64,000 nucleotides of DNA, from contig NZ_CP006841.1 of the NCBI RefSeq assembly GCF_001274895.1, forward strand, positions 930,001-994,000. Direction: 5' to 3'. The position numbers and the translations under genes were made by a program. The stretch is from Corynebacterium lactis RW2-5 (GTDB lineage: Bacteria > Actinomycetota > Actinomycetes > Mycobacteriales > Mycobacteriaceae). Below the pieces are notes generated by a model. It made no database searches. It was not told the DNA's origin and saw nothing but the letters and a program-made list of their open reading frames with translations. Shown here piece after piece: positions 45,506 to 55,998 of the stretch (position 1 is the stretch's first letter; each line of letters starts with the position of its first letter).

Positions 45506-46267
45506 ATGAATCATTTTAGACGCGCCCTGTCGCGGATACACTTCCACCCGTTTAGTGTCAGCGCTGCGGGGCTAAGAGGTCTGCGTTTTTCCTTTTGGCG
45601 CAGTGGTTTTGTCGCGTCGTCAATGGCTGGTTTGACCCTGTTTGGCTCGGCGTGCGCTGCCTTCGAACCGACGATGCAGGAACCGTCACTGCAAAATTCC
45701 GTTGTTTCTGTCGGCGCCGACCTTGCCAACCCGGAGCAGAAGGTACTCGCAGAGGTCTACGCGCAGTCCTTCCCCCGCAGTGGTAGAGAGGGCACCGTCA
45801 TCGGAATCGGCAATGAACAAGATCGGGTGAGTTTGGTTCGAAACGGTGCCGTTCTTGTGGCCTTTGGCTGTACTGGTGAGCTTTTGGGGATCAGCGACCC
45901 GGCTGCGGCGAAATCGCTGGCGGAGGAATTCGCTCAGGATGAGGACCCGAATAAGAAGCTGAGCGAGGAGTGGAAGTCGAAGGTTTATGACGCGTTTTCC
46001 AGGTCGCTGCCTGGAGAAGTAATGGCAACCGACGCGGGGGATGCGCAGGGCTGTGAGGGCGTAGATGCGTCGAACCCCGGGGCATCGCTGCCCCAGTGGG
46101 TGGTTCCTTTCTATCTCAAGCCATCCCTGGTGAGGGAGGATAGGGTGAAGGTCCTCAACGAAATCGCCGGATCCTTGACCACGAAAGAGCTTAAGGAGAT
46201 GACCGAGAAGGTCAGAGACGGCAAGGCGCCAGCTTCAGAGGTTGCTCGGGATTGGCTGAGCCACTGA
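45506..46267 (+). CDS. Putative lipoprotein, LpqZ-like (QAT solute-binding-related)
   Basis: The 253-residue protein has a long basic N-terminus, a hydrophobic core and a lipobox-like LFGSAC with Cys at about 50. The mature part, with EQKVLAEVYAQSFPRSGREG and VPFYLKPSLVREDRVKVLNEIAGSLTTKELKEM, resembles the ends of glycine-betaine-type binding proteins, but the middle is too diverged to be sure of ligand residues. In mycobacteria LpqZ (Rv1244) lies between corA and the odhA homologue, the same place as here. Divergent from corA. Confidence 0.65.
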   Translation: MNHFRRALSRIHFHPFSVSAAGLRGLRFSFWRSGFVASSMAGLTLFGSACAAFEPTMQEPSLQNSVVSVGADLANPEQKVLAEVYAQSFPRSGREGTVIGIGNEQDRVSLVRNGAVLVAFGCTGELLGISDPAAAKSLAEEFAQDEDPNKKLSEEWKSKVYDAFSRSLPGEVMATDAGDAQGCEGVDASNPGASLPQWVVPFYLKPSLVREDRVKVLNEIAGSLTTKELKEMTEKVRDGKAPASEVARDWLSH

Positions 46268-46289
46268 TTATGAGCCTGTAGAGATACGA

Positions 46290-46340
46290 AGAGGGCCCCT
46301 TTAGGAACTAGTCCAGAACTAGTTCCTAAAGGGGCCCTCT
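46290..46340. terminator. Very long perfect hairpin between the LpqZ-like gene and odhA
   Basis: Arms at 46290-46312 and 46318-46340 are complementary over 23 bases without mismatch, around the 5-base loop CCAGA. Key features are GAGGGCCCC at the base and AACTAGT next to the loop. It sits between convergent genes, so it can stop transcripts from both sides. Confidence 0.85.
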
Positions 46341-46447
46341 ATTGCGCGGTTCGCCACTTTCGGGTGCTTGTTTTACAGCCGAGAATCGGCGCTGGCGAGC
46401 CCCTCTAAGTTGCGTGGGGCTCGCCTTGGCCAAAGCCGTTTCGTGGC

Positions 46448-49400
46448 TTACTTGAAAGCCTCTTCCAGCAGGGCCTTTTCTTCGGCCTGGTGCACCTTGG
46501 CCACACCGGTTGCGGTGGAGGACTGTGCACGGCGAGAGACGCGGGTCATCTTCGGCATATCCGGCAGAACCTCCGGGAGGTTCAGAGCCAGGAACGGCCA
46601 CGGACCCTGGTTCGCCGGCTCGTCCTGGACCCAGCGGATTTCTTCGAGATCCGGGTAGGAGTCGAAGACTTCCTTGAGTCGGTTGTTCGGAATCGGGTGC
46701 AGCATTTCGAGACGGACGATGGCGATGTCGTCGCGCTTGTCCTTCTTGCGCTTCTTCTCCAGTTCCCAGTAGATTTTGCCGGAGCATAGAAGCATCTTCT
46801 TGATTCCGGACTTGTTCTCGGAGGAGAAGTTCGGGTCGTCGATGACAGCACGGAACTTGGTGTCGCCGGTGAAGGCCTCGACCGGGGAAACCGCCAGCTT
46901 GTTGCGCAGCATGGACTTCGGGGAGAAGACCACCAGCGGACGGTGCAGGTCCGACAGGATGTGGCGGCGCAGCAGGTGGAAGTAGTTTGCCGGATCGGAC
47001 GGCTGGGCGACAGTGTAGGAACCCTCGGCAGCGAGCTGCAGGAAGCGCTCGATGCGTGCGGAGGAGTGATCCGGGCCCATGCCCTCGTAGCCGTGCGGAA
47101 GCAGCAGAACCAGCTTGGAAGTCTGGCCCCACTTAGCCTCACCGGAGGAGACGTACTGGTCGATGGTGGTCTGGGCGCCGTTGGCGAAGTCACCGAACTG
47201 TGCCTCCCAGAACACGGCCGCATCCGGATTACCAAGGGTGTAGCCGTACTCGAAGCCCATGCCCGCGTACTCGGTCAGTGCCGAGTTGTAGATCATGAAG
47301 CGACCGCCGCCATTGGCCTTGCCGTAGGCGTCAATCGGGTTGTACTCCGAGCCGTTTTCTGCGTCGATGAGGACTGCGTGGCGAGATGTGAAGGTACCAC
47401 GACGGACATCCTCACCTGCAAAGCGGACATCGATGCCGGCGCCGGTGAAGGTACCGATAGCGAGGAGCTCTGCCATACCCCAGTCGATGCCGCCTTCCTG
47501 CGTCATCTCTGCGCGCTTCTTGGCGACAGGTGCGACACGCGGGTGAACGGTGAAGCCCTCGGGGACGTCGACGTAAGTCTGGCCGATTTCAACCAGCTCG
47601 GCCTTGCTGACGCCGGTCTTCAGGCCGTGCGGCAGGGGCTGGGAGCCAGCAATACCGGTCTGGTCGCCCGGCTTCGCGCCCTCAGTTGCGCGGACTTCGT
47701 TGAAGACCGCCTCCATCTGGTCGTGGAAGTCGCGGCGAACTGCCTCGTACTCCTCCTGCGAGATGTCACCGCGGCCGATTAGGTCCTCGGTGTACTGTGC
47801 GCGAACGCTTTCCTTTTCATCGATGACCTTGTACATCAGTGGCTGGGTCATGGACGGATCATCGGCCTCGTTGTGGCCGCGCTTGCGGTAGCAGACCAGG
47901 TCGATGAAGACGTCCTTACCGAAGCGGTTGCGGTACTCGACAGCCAGCTGGCCGACCCACACGACTGCCTCCGGGTCGTCGCCGTTGACGTGGAAGACCG
48001 GGCAACCGTACGCCTTGGCGAGATCGGTGCAGTAGTAGGAGGAACGGCCCGAGTCCGGCGACGTCGTAAAGCCGATCTGGTTGTTCACGACGACGTGGAC
48101 AGTACCGCCGACTTTGTAGCCACGCAGGGACATCAGGTTCAGGGTTTCCTGGACGATGCCCAGGCCAGCGAAGGATGCGTCGCCGTGCAGCAGCAGCGGC
48201 ATGACGGAGTAGCCCTCTTCGCCCTTGTTAATGAGGTCCTGGCGGGCACGAGCGAGACCCTCGACGACCGGGTTGACGGCTTCAAGGTGCGATGGGTTCG
48301 CAGTCAGGGTGACGTCGATTTCGCCGTCGCCGAACATCTGGATGTGGCGGCCGGTGGTACCCAGGTGGTACTTCACGTCGCCGGAGCCACCCACCTGAGC
48401 GGGGTCAATGTTGCCCTCGAACTCGGTGAAGATCTGGTCCAGTGGCTTGCCGACGATGTTGGCGAGCACATTCAGGCGACCACGGTGCGGCATACCAATG
48501 ACGACCTCGTCCAGGCCAGCGCCTGCAGCGGTGTCGATTGCGGAGTCCATCAGAGGAATCAGCGACTCGGCGCCCTCAAGGGAAAAGCGCTTCTGGCCGA
48601 CGTACTTGGTCTGCAGGAAGTTCTCGAATGCCTCGGCGGCATTGAGTTTCTGCATGATGTACTTCTGCTCTGCGTGGGTCGGCTTCGGCTGACCGCCCTC
48701 GAGACGGTCCTGAAGCCACTCGCGCTCCTCGCGGTCGAGGATGTGGGTGTATTCGGAGCCGACCTTCAGACAGTAGGCGTTGCGCAGGCGGGAGAGTACC
48801 TCGCGCAGCGTCATGGTCTCCTTGCCTCCGAAACCACCCACGTTGAAGGTGCGGTCCAGATCCCAGAGGGTCAGGCCGTGCTCTTTAATGTCGAGGTCAG
48901 CGTGGTTTGGAGCGGAGGTATTCGGCTGATCGTAGCGCAGCGGATCAATATCGGCCAGGAGGTGACCGCGGGAGCGGAAGGCCTCAATCAGGCGCATGAC
49001 GCGGGTGTTCTTGTCGATACCGGTGTTCGGCAGGTCCTGTGCCCAGCGAATCGGGGTGTAAGGAACGTGCATGTCCTGGAAGATGTGATCCCAGAACTTG
49101 TCATCAATAAGCAGGCTGCTCATCGTGCGGAGGAATTCGCCCGACTCTGCGCCTTGGATGATGCGGTGATCGTAAGTGGAGGTGATGGTAACTAGCTTGC
49201 CGACACCCATCTCAGCGAGACGGTCTGCGGAAGCACCAGCGAACTCGGCCGGATAATCCATGGAGCCGACACCGATGATGGCGCCCTGGCCCTTGGTCAG
49301 ACGAGGTACTGAGTGGCGGGTACCAATGCCGCCCGGGTTGGTCAGGGAGATGGTGACCCCCTGGAAGTCCTTACCGGTCAGCTTGCCGTCGCGGGCACGA

Positions 49401-50116
49401 ACGACGATGTCCTCGTAGGCATCGACGAACTGCTTGAACGACAAGTTCTCACACTCGCGAATTGCAGCGACGACGAGGGAGCGGGATCCGTCCTTCGCTG
49501 GCATATCGATAGCCAGACCGAGGTTGATGTGCTCCGGGGTAACCAGAACCGGCTTGCCGTCCTCAACCTTGTAGTTGTTGTTCATGTCCGGGTGGATCAT
49601 GACGGCCTTGACCATGGCGTAGCCAATGATGTGGGTGAAGGAAATCTTTCCACCGCGTGCACGCGCGAGGTGGTTGTTCACCAGTGTGCGGTTTTCGAAC
49701 ATAAGGCGCGCAGGCATATCGCGAACCGAAGTTGCGGTAGGCATCTCAAGAGAGATGTCCATGTTCTTGGCAATCGCCTTAGCAACGCCGCGCAGCGGAG
49801 CCTCGTTGCCCTCAATGGCAGGGGCCTTGTCGGCAGCGTCCATCGGGGACTTCTTTGGTTTTGGCTTAGACGGCTTGTTAGGGGTCTTCGTCGGTTCAAC
49901 GCCCTTGGATTCGCGGCGTCCGGTTACAGCGGCTTCCTTTTTGGTCGCTGCTGCGGGCTGTGCCATCTTCGAAATATCCTCACCCTTTTGGGTTGGAGCG
50001 TTCGTCGCGAAGTAATCGCGCCACTCTTTGTCTACCGACTGAGGATCCTTCTGGAATTGCTGGTACATTTCATCGACCAGCCATTCGTTCTGGCCGAAGC
50101 TCATGTCGCTGCTCAC
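46448..50116 (-). CDS. odhA: 2-oxoglutarate dehydrogenase OdhA (fused E2 acyltransferase core and E1)
   Basis: This 1222-residue TCA-cycle protein combines a short N-terminal segment ([20 protein letters not shown]), a Lys/Pro-rich linker, an E2-type acyltransferase domain (catalytic [15 protein letters not shown] with the HxxxD pattern), and a full ThDP-dependent E1 ([48 protein letters not shown]). It lacks a lipoyl domain, as in other corynebacteria and mycobacteria, where it joins the pyruvate dehydrogenase E2 in a mixed complex and is inhibited by OdhI. GTG at 50116 matches the C. glutamicum start. Confidence 0.95.
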   Translation of the reverse strand: MSSDMSFGQNEWLVDEMYQQFQKDPQSVDKEWRDYFATNAPTQKGEDISKMAQPAAATKKEAAVTGRRESKGVEPTKTPNKPSKPKPKKSPMDAADKAPAIEGNEAPLRGVAKAIAKNMDISLEMPTATSVRDMPARLMFENRTLVNNHLARARGGKISFTHIIGYAMVKAVMIHPDMNNNYKVEDGKPVLVTPEHINLGLAIDMPAKDGSRSLVVAAIRECENLSFKQFVDAYEDIVVRARDGKLTGKDFQGVTISLTNPGGIGTRHSVPRLTKGQGAIIGVGSMDYPAEFAGASADRLAEMGVGKLVTITSTYDHRIIQGAESGEFLRTMSSLLIDDKFWDHIFQDMHVPYTPIRWAQDLPNTGIDKNTRVMRLIEAFRSRGHLLADIDPLRYDQPNTSAPNHADLDIKEHGLTLWDLDRTFNVGGFGGKETMTLREVLSRLRNAYCLKVGSEYTHILDREEREWLQDRLEGGQPKPTHAEQKYIMQKLNAAEAFENFLQTKYVGQKRFSLEGAESLIPLMDSAIDTAAGAGLDEVVIGMPHRGRLNVLANIVGKPLDQIFTEFEGNIDPAQVGGSGDVKYHLGTTGRHIQMFGDGEIDVTLTANPSHLEAVNPVVEGLARARQDLINKGEEGYSVMPLLLHGDASFAGLGIVQETLNLMSLRGYKVGGTVHVVVNNQIGFTTSPDSGRSSYYCTDLAKAYGCPVFHVNGDDPEAVVWVGQLAVEYRNRFGKDVFIDLVCYRKRGHNEADDPSMTQPLMYKVIDEKESVRAQYTEDLIGRGDISQEEYEAVRRDFHDQMEAVFNEVRATEGAKPGDQTGIAGSQPLPHGLKTGVSKAELVEIGQTYVDVPEGFTVHPRVAPVAKKRAEMTQEGGIDWGMAELLAIGTFTGAGIDVRFAGEDVRRGTFTSRHAVLIDAENGSEYNPIDAYGKANGGGRFMIYNSALTEYAGMGFEYGYTLGNPDAAVFWEAQFGDFANGAQTTIDQYVSSGEAKWGQTSKLVLLLPHGYEGMGPDHSSARIERFLQLAAEGSYTVAQPSDPANYFHLLRRHILSDLHRPLVVFSPKSMLRNKLAVSPVEAFTGDTKFRAVIDDPNFSSENKSGIKKMLLCSGKIYWELEKKRKKDKRDDIAIVRLEMLHPIPNNRLKEVFDSYPDLEEIRWVQDEPANQGPWPFLALNLPEVLPDMPKMTRVSRRAQSSTATGVAKVHQAEEKALLEEAFK

Positions 50117-50217
50117 GGCAGGTACTCGCCTCTTTTCGTCTTTGTTTAGCTAACTCACGTTTATTTTAATTTGCGCGAGCTTTTGGGTGTCATTCAAGGA
50201 TAACGAGAATTTGGGAA

Positions 50218-53200
50218 TCACTCCACGCGCGCGCTCCCTATATGGTACTTGCTCCAGAGTTCTGCGTAATGTCCGCCCGCCGCCAACAGATCCTCGTGGG
50301 AGCCCTCTTCAATGATTTTGCCGTGATCGAGTACGAGGATTCGGTCTGCGCGGGCCGCGGTAGCGAGGCGGTGGGCGACGATTATTGCGGAGCGCCTTTG
50401 CGAAGCGCGGTCGGTCGCCTCCAGAATTGCCGACTCCGTCGCCGGGTCAAGCGTAGCTGTTGCCTCGTCAAGTAACAGCAGCTCAGGCGACATCATTTCA
50501 GCCCTTGCCAGAGCAATAAGCTGGCGCTGCCCGGACGAAAGCCCGCGACCGTCGGGGCCGACGGCGTGATGGAATCCGCCCGGGAGGCTCGCGATGGTTG
50601 ATAGAGCTCCGACGTTTTTCGCCGCCAGCTGGATTTGGTCTTCTGTCGCGTCAGGAATTCCGTAGGAAATATTTGTTGCGACTGTCCCCGAAAATAGGTG
50701 TGATTCTTGGGGTACGTAGCCGAGAGCTCGACGCCAACTGCTCAGCGGGAACTGTCGGATATCGGACCCGGAGGCGAGCACCGCCCCGTGCGTTGGGTCG
50801 TAGAACCGGGCGAAGAGTTTGATAATTGTCGACTTTCCGGCACCTGTAGCGCCCACGATAGCGACGGTTTCTCCGGGGGTAATCGCAAGGCTGAGTCTGT
50901 CGAGGATGTGGGGTTGTTGAGGAGCGTCTTCCTTCGAGGGGTAGGAAAATGAAGCGCGGTCTAGCCGCAGTTCTCCGGCGGCGGAGTCGGCCGCGTCGGA
51001 TCGTTGCCCCTCATCGAGCATCGGAGCTGTGCACAGTAGGTCGCTAATGCGGTCGAGTCCAACCTTCGCTTGCTGGTACCCGTCGAAGACCTGGGACAGC
51101 TGCTGGACCGGGCCGAAGAGCATGCCCAGGTACAGAGTGAATGCAACCAGAACGCCGGGGGAAATGGATCCCGAGGCGACGTGGCCGGCACCGACTGCGA
51201 GGACTGCTGCCGTGGCAATCTCAGAGATGAAGTTAATGCCGGGGAAGAATGCGGCGACGGCTATCTGCGCTTGCTGCCTGATTCGGCGATACTTATCCGA
51301 TTCGGCGGTAAATGATTCGTAAATGTCCTGGGTGCGGTGGTACATGCGGGTTTCGCGCAGCCCGCCGATGGACTCCTGAAAATCCGCGTTGACACCGGAG
51401 AGCTGCTCACGCGCGGCTTTGTACAGGCGTGATGACACCCTGCGGAAGATCAGCGTTGCGATAATAATGACCGGCAGCGTCGCCAGCGCTACCAACGCCA
51501 GCGAAACTTGCGTCAGCAGTAGAAGCGTCGAAACACCGAGCAACGTAAAGATTGCGATCGCACCTTGCGCGAGCCCGGTTTGCAGGAATGACGACAGCGC
51601 GTCGATGTCCGTTGTCATTCGGGTCATAATCGCGCCGGAGCGATTGGCCTCGAAGTAACTAATTCCGAGCGTTTGAAGGTGCCGGTAGCAGCGCACCCTC
51701 AGCGCGTAGAGAAGCCGTTCACCGGTCCGCGCTGTAAGAACTGCGTTCGTGGCCACCGCCAACCAACTTGTGAGGACAATTAGGAGCCCACCAGTAGCCG
51801 CCGCGAATAGGATCGCAAGGTTCTTCTCTGCGATGCCATGATCAATCGCGTAGCGCACGAGCATTGGGAATGCGAGGTCTGCGACAGCGATAAGGGCGAG
51901 CAGGCCGATGACAGCAGCGAATAGTCCGCGCACGTACCTCAGAAGGGTACGGAGGGAAAACGGCCCCTTATTATCCAGTGCAGCCTCGGGAATTCGGGGT
52001 AGCTCGTCCGCAGGCGGCAGACTGTCGACCCTGTCGAGCAGCTCGGGAGTCGCGGGGGCGTTAGCCAGCGCAGCGCCCATGCCTCCTCGACCCCCGCCGC
52101 GTCCGGGGTCCATTCCAACCGGGCGCTTGCCTCCTCCGGCTAGGTCCGGCTGCCGGTATTCGTTTGACGACGGAGCGTCCTGCTGGTTTGACGGCCAGAG
52201 CTTATCGCGGCTGGGGATTTCACAGTCCGGCGGGTCGAGAACCAGGCTTTCGGGCTCCGGTAGGTTTCGGCGATCGATATCCATCAGGTCCGTGAACCGG
52301 GGATGGGTTGCGATCAGCTGTTGCTTCGTGCCTATTCCCGTGATGGACCCATCTTCGAAAATCACGATGCTGTCGGCGTGCTCCAGGGTGGAGGAGCGGT
52401 GCGCGACGACGACAAGTGTCGTGTCTGCGAGTTGGGTCTCTAGTGCGTGGAAAATATTTGCTTCGGTGTTGGCATCGATGGCGGAGGTTGCATCGTCGAG
52501 AACTAGGATTCGCGGGGCAGCCAGAAACGCGCGGGCAAGGGCGACGCGCTGCGCTTGGCCTCCGGAGAGGTTGTGTCCGCGTTCACCAATGGCGGTATCC
52601 CAGCCTTCGGGCAACTCGTCTACGAAGTTGATCTGGGCAGATTTCGCTGCTGCCGCCACTTCTTCATCTGAGGCGTCAGGCTTGGCGAACGCGATGTTTT
52701 CGCGTAGCGTCCCGGCGAACAGGTACGGCGAATCGGGAATGACCGTGACGGCTTGGTACACCGAGTCCGAGAGCATTTTTGCTGTGTCCGCGGATGGGCT
52801 GTCCGCCGATGCAGCGCTATCGGAATGGGTCAGGCTAATGCTGCCCGCATCTGGCAGATAGTGCCGCGCAATAAGTTCCGTGGCAATAGTCTTGCCTGCG
52901 CCGGGCGGACCAACCAATGCGACAGTTTTTCCAGCCTGAACGCTGAAAGAAACGTCGTCGAGAAGCTTGCGCCCGCCACGCAGGTGCGTGACGTGGTCGA
53001 AGCGGAGGCCGAGGGGGCCTTCGGGAAGCGGGAGTGGTGTGGACGGTTCGGGGTTGTCGGGGCGGGCGTCGAGAACATCGTTGATGCGGTCGATGCTGGC
53101 GGAGGTCAGCTGCAGTGAGATGACCATGTTGGATACGAGACGAGACAGCGTGGTCAGGCTGGTGAGGTAGGTCGCGAAAGCGACGAATGTGCCGAGGGTG

Positions 53201-54051
53201 ATGCTGCCGTTAATCGCGAGCCAGCCGCCGACAGCGATGTTGCCTACGAGGGACAGCTGCGGCAGTGATTGAAGCGCGGGTTGGAACCTTGCGCTGAGCT
53301 TGGCGGCCCTCAGGCGCAGAGAATAGAGTCTCTCAGATTTTTCTCGCATCGCTGCGGATTCCCGTTCACCCTGGGCAAAGGCCTTGACGACGCGGATACC
53401 GGACACGGTTTCCTCTACATGGCCTGCTATTTCACCCGCCTGTTGTTGGGCGGACCAGGTTGCGGCATGCAGTTTGTCCCGGGAGCGCAGGGCGATAAAC
53501 ACGATGATGGGAGTCACTGCAAGGCCGACGAGGGTCAATGGCAATGACAGGGCCACCATGATTGCGACGGTCAGAGCCAGTTTGATGACCGAGCTCAGCG
53601 TAAGCGGCAGCATCGCAAGCAGCCCGGAGACTCCCTGGAGATCGGAGATGGAGCGGGAAACTACTTGTCCGGTGTTGAGTCGGTCGGCCGCGGGGCCATC
53701 GAGATTCTGCAGGGAACGGAGGATTTTTAGCCGGAGGTCGTGCTGGACGTCGATGGAGAGTTTTCCCGAGAAGAACCGCCGACCGCCCTGGGCAATAAAA
53801 CGGACGGTAGCCACTGCGAGGAACACTGCGATGACGGCTGTCAGCGGCTGGAGTGTGGGCAGCAGGTTTGCCGAGATGCCACCCGAGGCGTCTCCGGTTG
53901 CGACGTCGATTGCGTCACGCGTCAGCAGCGGCAGCACTGACTCGAGGACCACTACGCCTAGTGCGGCCACGATGACGCCCACTAAAGGCACTGGGCGTTT
54001 AGCCGACTCCCGCCACAGAAATTTCATTGAGGAAGGAGAATCTTGTGCCAT
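50218..54051 (-). CDS. Fused ABC exporter, two membrane domains and two unequal nucleotide sites
   Basis: The 1277-residue chain reads TMD-NBD-linker-TMD-NBD. NBD1 has Walker A VGPPGAGKT (about 380-388), signature LSGGQ (about 495) and Walker B ending LVLDDAT, where the catalytic Glu is replaced by Asp. NBD2 has VGATGAGKST, the altered signature LSSGQ, and the normal LLLLDEAT. One composite ATP site is thus degenerate and the other canonical, as in many heterodimeric exporters. A linker of roughly 100 residues, rich in Pro and Gly, joins the halves. The substrate is unknown; mycobacteria have two separate half-transporters (Rv1272c/Rv1273c) at this locus. Confidence 0.92.
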   Translation of the reverse strand: MAQDSPSSMKFLWRESAKRPVPLVGVIVAALGVVVLESVLPLLTRDAIDVATGDASGGISANLLPTLQPLTAVIAVFLAVATVRFIAQGGRRFFSGKLSIDVQHDLRLKILRSLQNLDGPAADRLNTGQVVSRSISDLQGVSGLLAMLPLTLSSVIKLALTVAIMVALSLPLTLVGLAVTPIIVFIALRSRDKLHAATWSAQQQAGEIAGHVEETVSGIRVVKAFAQGERESAAMREKSERLYSLRLRAAKLSARFQPALQSLPQLSLVGNIAVGGWLAINGSITLGTFVAFATYLTSLTTLSRLVSNMVISLQLTSASIDRINDVLDARPDNPEPSTPLPLPEGPLGLRFDHVTHLRGGRKLLDDVSFSVQAGKTVALVGPPGAGKTIATELIARHYLPDAGSISLTHSDSAASADSPSADTAKMLSDSVYQAVTVIPDSPYLFAGTLRENIAFAKPDASDEEVAAAAKSAQINFVDELPEGWDTAIGERGHNLSGGQAQRVALARAFLAAPRILVLDDATSAIDANTEANIFHALETQLADTTLVVVAHRSSTLEHADSIVIFEDGSITGIGTKQQLIATHPRFTDLMDIDRRNLPEPESLVLDPPDCEIPSRDKLWPSNQQDAPSSNEYRQPDLAGGGKRPVGMDPGRGGGRGGMGAALANAPATPELLDRVDSLPPADELPRIPEAALDNKGPFSLRTLLRYVRGLFAAVIGLLALIAVADLAFPMLVRYAIDHGIAEKNLAILFAAATGGLLIVLTSWLAVATNAVLTARTGERLLYALRVRCYRHLQTLGISYFEANRSGAIMTRMTTDIDALSSFLQTGLAQGAIAIFTLLGVSTLLLLTQVSLALVALATLPVIIIATLIFRRVSSRLYKAAREQLSGVNADFQESIGGLRETRMYHRTQDIYESFTAESDKYRRIRQQAQIAVAAFFPGINFISEIATAAVLAVGAGHVASGSISPGVLVAFTLYLGMLFGPVQQLSQVFDGYQQAKVGLDRISDLLCTAPMLDEGQRSDAADSAAGELRLDRASFSYPSKEDAPQQPHILDRLSLAITPGETVAIVGATGAGKSTIIKLFARFYDPTHGAVLASGSDIRQFPLSSWRRALGYVPQESHLFSGTVATNISYGIPDATEDQIQLAAKNVGALSTIASLPGGFHHAVGPDGRGLSSGQRQLIALARAEMMSPELLLLDEATATLDPATESAILEATDRASQRRSAIIVAHRLATAARADRILVLDHGKIIEEGSHEDLLAAGGHYAELWSKYHIGSARVE

Positions 54052-54136
54052 GTGGGATCGCCGTCTCTGCTGAGGGTGCTAGCGCACCGGTTGGTGAGAA
54101 TTGAAACTCGACAGGGGGAGGGGATGTGCCTCTGAA

Positions 54137-54916
54137 CTAGTTGCTCTTGGTCAGCATCTTTCCGTCGAATTCTGTCCAGGAGGTGGGCACCGGGCCGAGG
54201 GAAACGCGCGTGCTGTCAATCATGGTGTTACCCATCTTGCGGTTGGCGGTGGCACCGAGGACGGCGCCAATGCCGAAGGGCATCAGCTTGCCGATTAGCG
54301 CGAGGCGGGCATTCTTCATCAGGCGCTTCTTCGCCTGCTTGATCAGCAGCTTGTTGACGGTGCCCAGTTGCGGAATCCCGAGGCGGGAAATCATGCCGGC
54401 CACCGATGTCTTCGAACGGTTACGCAGGGATTCCTCGCCGAGGAGCGAGGCGACGAGCGCCGTGCCCTCCGAGCCGCTCATTGCTGCCAGGATGAGAGTG
54501 CGGCGGCGTTCCGGATCCTCGATGTCGATATTTCGCAGAGTTGCCGATGCCAATGTGTGCCACGCTGCAGCTTCGAGGAAAAAGAGGGACTCACCGGTTA
54601 CAGCTGCCATGCCGGTGATGAAGCCGATGCCCGGCAGCACCGCGGTGCCACCGGCTGCGCCGCCGGAACCGGTGACGACGTTGAGAAAGTGCTTGTCGAT
54701 GCGCTGCTGAATCTCCGCCGGCGTCTGATTGGGCTTTTTGTTGTGCATCGCCTTGACGTAGCCAGAGATTGCCGAGGACTGCCACGACATGGCCTTGTCC
54801 AAAGTCTGGATAAGGAGGGTGCCCAGTTTGCCGGCATCCCTCTGGATGGCTTCGGGGGCAGAGTTCACCGCATCAGTTACGGTATTTGCAGAGCCCTTTT
54901 TCTTGTTCGAGAACAT
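54137..54916 (-). CDS. EcsC-family-like protein
   Basis: The 259-residue protein has a Gly/Ala-rich central hydrophobic hairpin (GGAAGGTAVLPGIGFITGMAAV) that follows the KHFLNVVTGSGG segment, then helices with LGIPQLGTVNKLLIKQAKKRLM and a second hydrophobic stretch (LMPFGIGAVLGATANRKMG). This pattern is that of EcsC-like proteins, whose role is mostly unknown. It sits upstream of the ABC exporter on the same strand, 85 bases away. The assignment is by pattern, not by a strict motif. Confidence 0.62.
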   Translation of the reverse strand: MFSNKKKGSANTVTDAVNSAPEAIQRDAGKLGTLLIQTLDKAMSWQSSAISGYVKAMHNKKPNQTPAEIQQRIDKHFLNVVTGSGGAAGGTAVLPGIGFITGMAAVTGESLFFLEAAAWHTLASATLRNIDIEDPERRRTLILAAMSGSEGTALVASLLGEESLRNRSKTSVAGMISRLGIPQLGTVNKLLIKQAKKRLMKNARLALIGKLMPFGIGAVLGATANRKMGNTMIDSTRVSLGPVPTSWTEFDGKMLTKSN

Positions 54917-55011
54917 TTTGTCAACCTCCTGTAGTGGTCATGGTGAGGTACTCATGCCTATTCAAACAGAAATGCGGTTTGGAACATTCCGCTGTTATGG
55001 CATCTATACAT

Positions 55012-55030
55012 TTAGGAATCCCATTCTTAA
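55012..55030 (+). promoter_or_regulatory. 19-base dyad upstream of the FhuF-like gene (possible iron box)
   Basis: TTAGGAATCCCATTCTTAA is a dyad with one mismatch between its 8-base arms. It follows a -10-like TATACA at 55005-55010 and lies about 54 bases before the GTG. The size and TTAGG/CTTAA ends recall a DtxR box, but only about 10 of 19 positions match that consensus. Confidence 0.35.
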
Positions 55031-55083
55031 TCGAGCTCCCGGGAGTTGTATTCGGATGCGGTTGCACTTGAAAGGGGTACGCT

Positions 55084-55896
55084 GTGTGTTTGGGTAGCGC
55101 TTCGGAGCCTATTCCTTCTGAATACTCTCGACTGGTCGCGGAGTTCCCGCGGTTTTCTGCCGACGTAATTCCGCATGAGGGAGCCGAGCAGTGGCATCCC
55201 ACGACCGATGCGGTGGCGGCAGGCATTGACGCTGGGCGCAGTTTGTTTCCCATGCCCGATGTCGTCAAGGACGATCGTTTCCAGGCCCAGTTGTGGTGGT
55301 GGTCGATGTGCGGCGCGGTAGTCGGGCCGTCGCTGGCCGCGGTGCTGGCGTATGGCCGCGGGCCAGTTTGGGACTGGTCGCAGTGGACTGCGTTTCGGCG
55401 TGACAACTATTGGGTGGGATTTCAGTCGCACCAATTTCGCGATATCGATTCTGACGATGCGGAGGCCCTCCGAGCTTTCGGTGAGGAGCTCGCCGCATTC
55501 CTCACCCCGCTTGCCGACGCCGTTTCCACCGTCGGCTCTATAAAGGTGGCGCCGCTGTGGGCTGTGGCGTCTGACGCGGTTGCAAATGCCGCTGTTGCCG
55601 CGGGCAACGAGCTGATGGAGCCCTGGCGTGGCGCCTTGTTGGGCAAGTATGTTGTCGAAGGTTTGGCCAAGGTACATAAAGTGCCCACACCGAGGTTTGT
55701 AGATTCGTGCAATGGCGAAGTCGGCCCGTGGGACGAGGAGGCTGCCGAGGCAGGGGAGGAGCCCGACTTTGACGTGGTTACGCACCTTGAGAGGGCGACC
55801 TGCTGCATGATCCTGCATAGCCCTAACGCGGATTTGTGCGTTTCGTGCCCGAAGCGTTCGCGCGAGGAACGACACGGCCTGTGGGCTCAGTACTAA
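55084..55896 (+). CDS. FhuF-like 2Fe-2S protein (siderophore ferric-reductase family)
   Basis: The 270-residue protein ends with CCMILHSPNADLCVSC (C240, C241, C252, C255). This CC-x10-C-x2-C pattern is the unusual 2Fe-2S cluster motif of the FhuF family, which reduces ferric siderophores in the cytoplasm. The N-terminal two thirds are all-alpha and poorly conserved. GTG at 55084 has AAGGGG upstream. No siderophore transport gene is adjacent, so the substrate is unknown. A copy of the interspersed 12-mer lies at 55508-55519. Confidence 0.82.
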   Translation: MCLGSASEPIPSEYSRLVAEFPRFSADVIPHEGAEQWHPTTDAVAAGIDAGRSLFPMPDVVKDDRFQAQLWWWSMCGAVVGPSLAAVLAYGRGPVWDWSQWTAFRRDNYWVGFQSHQFRDIDSDDAEALRAFGEELAAFLTPLADAVSTVGSIKVAPLWAVASDAVANAAVAAGNELMEPWRGALLGKYVVEGLAKVHKVPTPRFVDSCNGEVGPWDEEAAEAGEEPDFDVVTHLERATCCMILHSPNADLCVSCPKRSREERHGLWAQY

Positions 55897-55998
55897 TTCC
55901 GGTTGCCGGCGGGGGCAGGAAGAATACACAGTGGAGCGAATCTGACTACGATTGTCTGCGGGTAGAGGCCGACAAACTTTCAAGGGAGGAACCCACTC

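Noticed and set aside
47873..49195. Plus-strand frame of 440 residues opposite odhA
   Set aside because: Antisense shadow of odhA; Val/Asp/Gly-rich composition and no recognisable domain.
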